A stretch of 64,000 bases of DNA from SCTM01 sp965279655 (GTDB lineage Bacteria > Pseudomonadota > Alphaproteobacteria > Rhodospirillales > Rhodospirillaceae): positions 4,836,001 through 4,900,000 of the forward strand of contig OZ257255.1 in assembly GCA_965279655.1 (NCBI GenBank), given 5' to 3'. A program made the translations under genes and the position numbers. The notes beneath the pieces are model-generated. The model ran no database searches. It worked only from the letters and a program-made list of their open reading frames with translations, and was not told where the DNA came from. Of this stretch, positions 58,205-64,000 are shown piece by piece (position 1 is the first letter of the stretch; each line of letters starts with the position of its first letter).

Positions 58205-60553
58205 TTAGAACTTCGCGCTGAGACGGATGCCATACGTCGCCGGTTGGCGCAGCGAGACCGTGAGGCCTTGCGTGCTCCCCACCACGGCTCCGGTCGCCGC
58301 GTATGTGTTGATCACGCTGCGGTTCAGGCCGATCGGGGCGCGGCTGTCGAACACGTTGTTGACGTACAACTCCACCAGATAGTCGCTATGCGTCACGCCG
58401 GCGCGCAGGTTCAGGATCGCGCTCGCCGGGGTCCACGCGAAGTTGCCTTCCGAGTCATAGATCTTGCTGGCGTAGACCACGTCGCCGCGCAGGTGGCCTT
58501 TGTAGTCCGTCGCGAGTTCATGCTCGTAGGTGGCGGAGAACGTGCCCGTGTACTTGGAGTAACCGGGCAGCTGCGTCCCCACCGGGAACGGATTGCCCGA
58601 CACCGCCAAGCAATCGGAGCAGTAGGTCTTGCGGATATCCGTATCGGCAATCGCGAATGTGCCCGAGAGCGTCAGGTTCTCGGTCATGGCGAAGTCGGCC
58701 TGGAACTCCGCGCCATGCAGATTCACCGCCCCGTTCGGCGCGGTGATCGTGAGGTTCGCGAGCACCTGCGACGTCGGCGTCGGGTAGTACGGAATGATGC
58801 TCGTGATCGGGCGGTTGACCCACTTGCCGTAATACGCCGCGGCGAGGATGCGCAGGCGGTTGTCGAACAGCTGGGCTTTATACCCAAGTTCCCACATCTT
58901 CATCTTGTCTTGGGGAACGATGGGCGGCACCACCCCGGTCGCGGCCAGCTGCGCCTGAACGAACGGCGTCGCCGAGAAGAACCCGGTGTTGAAGGTGCCG
59001 GGCCGCGTGCCTTCCGAGTACGACACATAGACCGTCGTGTCCGCATTCGGCTTGTATTGCACGATAGCGCGCGGTGCGAAGGCCTTGAAGGTCGCGGAGA
59101 AGTTCGCCGTCGTCGTCGACACCCGGATCTCTTGCGTGTCGTCGACTTGGTAGCGGCCTTCCAGGTTCAGCGAGAGTTGGTCGGTGAAGTCGTAGGCCAG
59201 CGCGCCGAACACGCTCTTGGTGTAGTTCTTCGAGATCGCCGGCGGCGAGCTCAGCTGGTAGCCGGTCACGGTGAAGGCGCGCGTGATGCTTTGCGTGCGG
59301 CCGTAGAAGAAGTTGAAACCCAAGCTCCCGTGCAGGCGGTTGGTCGCCGGCGAATCCACGCGCGCTTCGAGGTAACGGTCGTGGTTGACGTTGTTGCCCG
59401 AGGTGTTCTGGTACACCTGCGGCAGCAAGCCCGTCGGGTTGGAGGCGTAGTTGGGGTTGGGCAGGTTGCGTACGTCGATGCTGAACAGCGTCTGCATGAA
59501 GCCCCAGCGGTCTTCGCCGTAGGACCCGATGCCGCCGATGTGCCAATCGTTCAGGTCATAGTCGACCAGCACGCGCGCCTGTGTGCCCCGGCGCGTGATG
59601 CCGAGGTGGTCGAGGAACCCGGGCTGGAAATAGCCCGGCGCATTCGTCAGCACGTTGTAGGCCAGCGGCGGCAGGGATTGCTGCCAGGTCTGCGAGGACC
59701 GCGGCGGTTCGCCGATCTCGCCGCAGATGTACTGGGCGGCGCCCGGGTTGCAGTTGAACTGCCCCGGTCCGAGGCGGCCGTTCGCCGGCAAGCCGTCGCT
59801 GTCGGTCCAGCGCACGCCGTACACCCGGACTTTCAGGGCGTCGGTCGGCGTCGCTTCCAAGGTGGCGCTGATCGAGCGTGTGTTGCGGTTTCCCAACCGA
59901 ACGTCGGGATAGGCGGCGTCTTCGTAAGAGCCGTCGGTGTGATAGACGCGGCCGCTCAGGCGCGCCGACAGCTTGCCGGGAACGATCGGCCCCTCGACGG
60001 CGCCGGTCACATCGATCGAGTTGAAGCGCTCATAGCGCAGGTCGACGCGGGTGCTGAAGTCTTCGCTCGGCGCGCGGGTGATGAAGTTGATCGCGCCGGA
60101 GAAGGTGCCGCGGCCGAAGTAGGCGCTCTGCGGACCTTTGACCACTTCCACGCGCTCATAGTCCATCAGGCCGGGAAGGTTGGCGCCGTTGACCGGCGCG
60201 CCGTCCACGAACACGCCCACACCCGCGCTCACGCCGCGCATGGCCAAGGTGTTGAAGCCGCGGTCGTTGCGGGCGACGCTCTGCGATTGCCTGTGAAAGC
60301 CGGGCGAGAAATCGGAAATGTCGTTCAGGTCGCGGATACCGCGGTTCTGAAGGTCTTCGGACGAGAACGCCGCCACGGAAAGCGGAATCCCGATAATCGT
60401 CTCTTCCGTGCGTCGCGCGGTGACGGTGAGTTCTTCGATCTCCTGGGCTACCGCGCCGCCGGTCGCCGCCAAGCTGGCGAAGGCGACCGTGCAGGCAAGT
60501 TGGATTCTGAATTTTTGCGCGTTGGTGCGCGGCTGGATCCGCATAAGACTCAT
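58205..60553 (-). CDS. TonB-dependent outer-membrane receptor
   Basis: Receptor of 782 residues. A signal peptide (CTVAFASLAATGGAVAQE) is followed by the TonB box/plug start EIEELTVTARRTEETIIGIP and the plug motifs DLNDISDFSPGF, MRGVSAGVGVFVDGAPV and VEVVKGPQSAYFGRGTFSGA. The remaining 600 residues form the 22-strand barrel, ending in YGIRLSAKF with the usual C-terminal Phe. ATG at 60553 has AGGGGA upstream. This type takes up siderophores, sugars or plant compounds; an esterase for plant esters 3 kb away makes a plant-derived ligand possible but unproven. Confidence 0.92.
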   Translation of the reverse strand: MSLMRIQPRTNAQKFRIQLACTVAFASLAATGGAVAQEIEELTVTARRTEETIIGIPLSVAAFSSEDLQNRGIRDLNDISDFSPGFHRQSQSVARNDRGFNTLAMRGVSAGVGVFVDGAPVNGANLPGLMDYERVEVVKGPQSAYFGRGTFSGAINFITRAPSEDFSTRVDLRYERFNSIDVTGAVEGPIVPGKLSARLSGRVYHTDGSYEDAAYPDVRLGNRNTRSISATLEATPTDALKVRVYGVRWTDSDGLPANGRLGPGQFNCNPGAAQYICGEIGEPPRSSQTWQQSLPPLAYNVLTNAPGYFQPGFLDHLGITRRGTQARVLVDYDLNDWHIGGIGSYGEDRWGFMQTLFSIDVRNLPNPNYASNPTGLLPQVYQNTSGNNVNHDRYLEARVDSPATNRLHGSLGFNFFYGRTQSITRAFTVTGYQLSSPPAISKNYTKSVFGALAYDFTDQLSLNLEGRYQVDDTQEIRVSTTTANFSATFKAFAPRAIVQYKPNADTTVYVSYSEGTRPGTFNTGFFSATPFVQAQLAATGVVPPIVPQDKMKMWELGYKAQLFDNRLRILAAAYYGKWVNRPITSIIPYYPTPTSQVLANLTITAPNGAVNLHGAEFQADFAMTENLTLSGTFAIADTDIRKTYCSDCLAVSGNPFPVGTQLPGYSKYTGTFSATYEHELATDYKGHLRGDVVYASKIYDSEGNFAWTPASAILNLRAGVTHSDYLVELYVNNVFDSRAPIGLNRSVINTYAATGAVVGSTQGLTVSLRQPATYGIRLSAKF

Positions 60554-60784
60554 TCCCCTGATGGTGGTGTCTGTAACAACCCCTCGTTCGCAGGTGCGAA
60601 CGCTTTGCCATCTAGGGGCCAAGGCCTCGCGCGAGGCCACGGCAGAGAATCTTTTGAACGGATGCCGATCACCTGGGGCCGCCGCCCCCCTTACGCCCCA
60701 ACCGCAGCTTTCCATCAGCTATCGTTATCCCCCATACGGGAACATCATCCCGGCGGTGCCGGTTCAATCCACGCGAGGCGATCC

Positions 60785-61495
60785 ATGGCTTACGAACTGT
60801 TCTATTGGCCCGGAATCCAGGGCCGCGGCGAATTTGTGCGGTTGGCCCTTGAGGATGCGGGCGCGGACTACAAGGACGTCGCCCGCACTGAGGCCGGCCT
60901 GAAGCGCATGCTGGCGCTGATGAACAGTCCGCGTCTCAAGACGCCGCCCTTCGCGCCGCCGTTCCTGCGCGACGGCAAGGTAGTCGTCAGCCAGACCGCC
61001 AACATCCTGCTCTATCTCGCCGGCCGTCTCGGCCTCGCGCCGAAAGCGGAAGCGGGGCGTCTGTGGGTGCATCAGCTCCAACTCACGCTCGCAGATTTGG
61101 TGGTGGAGGCGCACGACACCCATCATCCGATCGCGGTGAGCCTCTACTACGAGGACCAGAAGAAGGAATCAAAAGCCGCCGCGCGCGCCTTCCTGAAGGA
61201 ACGCGTGCCGAAGTTCCTCGACTACTTCCACGACGTGCTCGGCAAACAGCGCTATCTCACCGGCGCCCGCGCGACCACTGCTGATCTCTCGCTATTCCAG
61301 GTTATCGAGGGTCTGCGCTACGCCTTCCCGAAGAGCATGGCGCGCATCGAGAAGAAGCTGCCGCGCCTGGCGGACTTCCGCCATCGCGTGGCGGATCGCC
61401 CGAGGCTCGCGGCCTACCTCGTGTCCGCGCGGCGCATCCCGTTCAACACCCAGGGCATCTTCCGACACTATCCAGAACTGGATGGACTCGCGTAG
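60785..61495 (+). CDS. Glutathione S-transferase family protein
   Basis: Protein of 236 residues with an N-terminal thioredoxin-like domain (ELFYWPGIQGRGEFVRLALE, then VVVSQTANILLYLAGRLGL, where SQT is the glutathione-contact segment) and an all-helical C-terminal domain (GARATTADLSLFQVIEGLRY). Tyr7 sits where the catalytic tyrosine of sigma/mu-type enzymes is found, so it may conjugate glutathione to electrophiles. GAGG precedes the ATG. A huge open frame covering this gene from 58244 is only a shadow of the receptor gene in front. Confidence 0.87.
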   Translation: MAYELFYWPGIQGRGEFVRLALEDAGADYKDVARTEAGLKRMLALMNSPRLKTPPFAPPFLRDGKVVVSQTANILLYLAGRLGLAPKAEAGRLWVHQLQLTLADLVVEAHDTHHPIAVSLYYEDQKKESKAAARAFLKERVPKFLDYFHDVLGKQRYLTGARATTADLSLFQVIEGLRYAFPKSMARIEKKLPRLADFRHRVADRPRLAAYLVSARRIPFNTQGIFRHYPELDGLA

Positions 61496-61531
61496 CCACG
61501 ATGGTGCGGGGTGCGGCAACGCCGCGTGGTT

Positions 61532-61551
61532 CACCATGGTGTGATCACACC
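61532..61551. promoter_or_regulatory. Overlapping palindromes upstream of a small unknown gene
   Basis: CACCATGGTG (61532-61541) overlaps GGTGTGATCACACC (61538-61551), a perfect 14-bp palindrome 55 bases before the gene at 61607. It looks like an operator. It is not a CRP site, which would need a six-base spacer. Confidence 0.35.
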
Positions 61552-61606
61552 CCCTGGATGGCTTTGTGATCGAAGAAATCAGTCTTATTACTCACGCTGG
61601 GGGGCG

Positions 61607-61861
61607 ATGATGTCTGCTGGCGATGCTTCTGCCAAGAAGGACTACCAGGAACGCGCGTATCGTTGCATTGCCTACGATGCGTCTGGCGCGGTGGTGCGCG
61701 AACGAACGATTCATGCGTTCAGCGATCATGTGGCGCTGGAACGCGCCGGCTTGTTTTTTCGCTGTCACGGCGTCGCATTCGGTGAGGTGCACCGCGGCCA
61801 TGAGCGGATTGAGCGTGTGAAAATCCGCGCCGGGGCGGCGTCGCCGAAGCCCGAGGTTTAA
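61607..61861 (+). CDS. Small hypothetical protein
   Basis: An 84-residue, basic protein without a membrane segment or recognised family (RAYRCIAYDASGAVVRERTI, then FFRCHGVAFGEVHRGHERIE). The paired ATGs follow GGGGGCG. The protein reads as a small beta-alpha fold. It is preceded by a palindromic site and followed at about 100 bases by another small gene of similar size. Confidence 0.55.
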   Translation: MMSAGDASAKKDYQERAYRCIAYDASGAVVRERTIHAFSDHVALERAGLFFRCHGVAFGEVHRGHERIERVKIRAGAASPKPEV

Positions 61862-61965
61862 GGGCGCACACCAGCCGACGCTTTGTCGGTTACCCATTGG
61901 GAATCCGTAACCAGGGCGCACCGAGCCTTGCGCGTGTCTGGGGCGTTTTGATCCCAGGAGCACAC

Positions 61966-62211
61966 GTGAATTCGAGGCTGGAGATGGCGCAGTATCTCGT
62001 GCTCATCCTGGGGCCGGGCCGCAAGGTGCTCCAGGTTCGTCCCATGGTCGCGAAGGACCGCTTCGAGGCGGATAGTCGTGCGCCTCGCGTGGCCCTCGCA
62101 GACCCCGACTGTTACGGTTACGAACTATGGGCGGACGGCGCCAAGCTGGGCGGCTTTTTCTCGCCCACGCCGATCGCGTCGCTGTCGGCGGCGGCGCTGC
62201 GGCTGAATTGA
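61966..62211 (+). CDS. Small hypothetical protein
   Basis: An 81-residue protein of unknown function (MAQYLVLILGPGRKVLQVRP near the start, ELWADGAKLGGFFSPTP near the end). GTG at 61966 is the best start because AGGAG lies five bases before it; ATG at 61984 lacks a ribosome site. No family recognised. Converges with the UPF0126 gene. Confidence 0.5.
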   Translation: MNSRLEMAQYLVLILGPGRKVLQVRPMVAKDRFEADSRAPRVALADPDCYGYELWADGAKLGGFFSPTPIASLSAAALRLN

Positions 62212-62236
62212 ACCAGCGCGAGCCGGCCGGTTTGAT

Positions 62237-62887
62237 CTATTTCCGATAGTTCGGAAGACCGAGCTTCCAAACGATCGCGGTCGCGCGAAGGGCGAAGCCC
62301 GCCGTCACCGCGATTCCCGCGGCGAAGTACAGCGGGACGCCCAGGAGGTAAAGGATCATGAACCCCGCCGCCGCCAGGGCTGACGCGGTGACGTACAACT
62401 CGGGGCGCAAGAGAATAGACGGGACGCCCGCCAAGACGTCACGAATGATCCCGCCCATGCAGGCTGTGACGATGCCCATGACTACCGCCGGCACCGGCGC
62501 GACCTCGAAGGTCAGCGCTTTCCAACACCCGAAGACCGAGTAGGCGACGAGGCCCGCGCCATCCAGGAACTCAAGCGCCCGTCCAGGCCACAGGCGCTGG
62601 GGAGTCAGCCAGACCGCCAGCGATGCAAGGATGCAGACGAGAACGACGCGGCTGTCGTGGACCCAAAAGACAGGCGCGCCGATCAACAGGTCGCGCAGTG
62701 TTCCCCCGCCGACGCCGGTGACCACCGCGAAGAAGACAAACGTCACGAGCGTTTGCCGCAAGCGCGCGGCGGCCAGGGCTCCCGTCAGCGCGAACACAAA
62801 CACCGCGAGGACGTCGAGGATGGGTAAAGCGGTTTCGATGACTTTGATGTCCAACGTGCCGTCCCCAGGCTTTCCCGTACGGATCAT
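62237..62887 (-). CDS. TRIC/UPF0126 family membrane protein (YicG-like)
   Basis: Seven-helix inner-membrane protein of 216 residues made of two repeated UPF0126 units: LDVLAVFVFALTGALAAARL and VVTGVGGGTLRDLLIGAPVFW in the first half, AYSVFGCWKAL and TACMGGIIRDVLAGVP in the second. The GGG-xx-RD pairs are the family hallmark. Structures of this family are trimeric channels, suggested to carry potassium or other cations. ATG at 62887; a GTG at 62899 is less likely. Confidence 0.88.
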   Translation of the reverse strand: MIRTGKPGDGTLDIKVIETALPILDVLAVFVFALTGALAAARLRQTLVTFVFFAVVTGVGGGTLRDLLIGAPVFWVHDSRVVLVCILASLAVWLTPQRLWPGRALEFLDGAGLVAYSVFGCWKALTFEVAPVPAVVMGIVTACMGGIIRDVLAGVPSILLRPELYVTASALAAAGFMILYLLGVPLYFAAGIAVTAGFALRATAIVWKLGLPNYRK

Positions 62888-63082
62888 AACTGCACACACC
62901 GCGACGTTGGACGGATTTCCGTCGTCGCGCTATGTTTCTCTGTTGGTCTAAGAGAGTCGCGCGACGTCGTATTGCCCCACCCTTGGGCGGAAATTCCCCG
63001 CGCGTATTTGGCGCGATACTGTGCGCGGGAATTTTGACCTCTGGAAAGGCGGCGGCGGAGTCGAAAGACGGGGGGAAGGGCT

Positions 63083-64000
63083 ATGCGGATCAGGTTTGGT
63101 CTCGGGCTTGCGGCGGCGCTGATGGCGACATCCGCGTTCGCCCCGACTGCCTTTGCCAAAGATCGCGACGTCTCCGAGCTGTTCGATCCCGCCGTGGTCG
63201 CGCGCAATCTCTGCGGCCGCGACATGCAAGGCGCGATGAATGCCGCGCAGGCCCAGCTCTCGCAAGCGCCGGACGAGAAAGCCCCCACCCGTCCGCCCCT
63301 GTGGCCCGGCCTCGGTACGAACAGTTTCAAGATCTCGACCGCGATCCCCGAGGCCCAAGCCTATTTCGATCAGGGCATCCGGATGACCTACGGCTTCAAT
63401 CACGGCGAGGCCATCCGCGCGTTCCGCGCGGCGGAGGAAATCGATCCGAAATGCGCGATCTGCGCCTGGGGCATCTCCCAGAACCTGGGTCCCAACATCA
63501 ACGGCCCCATGCGCGAGGCCGACAATGGCGCCGCCGTGGAAGCGATGCGCCGCACGGTCAGCCTCATGACGTCGGCGACGCCGCCGAAGGAGCGCGCGTT
63601 GATCGAAGCGCTGGCAACGCGCTACTCCGACGCCAAGGGCTACAAGCGCGACAAGCTCAACGCGGCCTACGCGGACGCGATGCGGACGGCTTACGCGGCG
63701 TTCCCGGAAGATCCGGACGTGGCGATCGCCCACATCGAGGCCGCCATGGTGGCCTCGGGCTACCCGTGGTTCGCCAAACGCACCCTGGCGCCCCTGGGCC
63801 GCATCGGCGAGGCGTTGGCCGCCACGGAAAAGCTACTGACCGCCCAGCCGCGTCATCCCGGCGCGGTCCACTACTACATTCATCTCGGCGAGATCCCGAA
63901 GCCGGAAGCCGCCGAGCCCTACGCGGATACGCTCGCCGAGCTCACGCCGGGCATCGGGCACATGGTGCACATGCCCTCGCATCTGTTCTTCCGTCTCGGC
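63083..64000 (+). CDS. Secreted TPR-like protein, 3' end cut by window edge
   Basis: The frame is open from the ATG at 63083 to the window end, 306 residues, with no stop. AAGGG precedes the ATG. A signal peptide (LGLAAALMATSAFAPTAFAK) is clear. Then come TPR-like helical pairs (AQAYFDQGIRMTYGFNHGEA, IRAFRAAEEIDPKCAICAWG with a CxxC, AYADAMRTAYAAFPEDPDVA). This matches a family of large periplasmic TPR proteins of unknown role. It is divergent from the UPF0126 gene. The rest of the protein lies outside the window. Confidence 0.85.
   Translation, partial: MRIRFGLGLAAALMATSAFAPTAFAKDRDVSELFDPAVVARNLCGRDMQGAMNAAQAQLSQAPDEKAPTRPPLWPGLGTNSFKISTAIPEAQAYFDQGIRMTYGFNHGEAIRAFRAAEEIDPKCAICAWGISQNLGPNINGPMREADNGAAVEAMRRTVSLMTSATPPKERALIEALATRYSDAKGYKRDKLNAAYADAMRTAYAAFPEDPDVAIAHIEAAMVASGYPWFAKRTLAPLGRIGEALAATEKLLTAQPRHPGAVHYYIHLGEIPKPEAAEPYADTLAELTPGIGHMVHMPSHLFFRLG

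Noticed and set aside
58244..60784. Open frame of over 800 codons on the + strand
   Set aside because: It is antisense to the TonB-dependent receptor and reads as Arg/His/Val-rich low-information sequence. Only its last part (60785-61495) is the real glutathione transferase gene.
61541..61550. TGTGATCACA resembling a CRP half-site pair
   Set aside because: CRP needs TGTGA and TCACA separated by six bases. Here they overlap, so it is listed only as a palindrome.

Overview
The window is GC-rich bacterial chromosome, almost certainly from an alphaproteobacterium. Support comes from the lpiA/acvB-type pair, the petABC bc1 operon with separate cytochrome b and c1, alphaproteobacterial-type small membrane proteins (DUF2177, DUF3309), and very high third-position GC throughout. 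A more precise placement (for example Micropepsales or Rhodospirillales) would be a guess. Coding density is high. There is one tRNA, no rRNA, no CRISPR array and no complete insertion sequence.

Bases 1-11849 are a surface-glycan locus. On the + strand lie pseB (cut by the left edge), pseI, pseF and a PhyH-type dioxygenase. On the - strand a tightly packed run holds an A24 prepilin peptidase-like protein, a large GT-B-like glycosyltransferase, an orphan copy of that protein's N-terminal domain, a surface-carbohydrate protein, pseG, an LpxD-like acyltransferase, a PaaK-like adenylate-forming ligase and a KamA-family radical SAM aminomutase. The pse genes make CMP-pseudaminic acid. The last three, plus the dioxygenase, look like a module that makes and attaches an unusual, possibly beta-amino, acyl group.

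Bases 11876-19469 hold an LptF/G permease and an inositol branch: myo-inositol-1-phosphate synthase, an inositol-phosphate cytidylyltransferase-like enzyme, a CDP-alcohol phosphatidyltransferase, a secreted glycerophosphodiesterase and a polysaccharide-type flippase. Together they predict a CDP-inositol-dependent inositol phospholipid or phosphodiester.

Bases 19473-29412 are mixed housekeeping and accessory genes: small membrane proteins, tRNA-Gly(CCC), argE-cysS, hisI, a MarR regulator whose promoter lies inside a perfect 15-bp inverted repeat, tandem secreted metallo-beta-lactamase-fold proteins, and a VOC protein with a histone-like basic tail. Bases 29425-37536 carry an intergenic repeat, the acvB-lpiA (mprF) lipid-aminoacylation pair and an autotransporter with a Sel1 lipoprotein. 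Bases 37808-46531 are a DODA dioxygenase, a COG0523 metallochaperone and a MoxR-DUF58-DUF4159-VWA cluster. Bases 46653-49421 are DUF1285-NUDIX-small membrane protein-cca. Bases 49650-52969 are trmL and petABC.

Bases 52994-55373 show local rearrangement: a near-copy of the petC terminator and a truncated copy of a small gene lie on one side of a tannase-family gene, and the intact small gene lies on the other. The right end holds a MASE1 hybrid histidine kinase, a TonB-dependent receptor, a glutathione transferase, two small unknown genes, a TRIC/UPF0126 membrane protein and the start of a secreted TPR-like protein. Many very long open frames antisense to real genes (for example 58244-60784) are GC-rich artefacts and are not listed.
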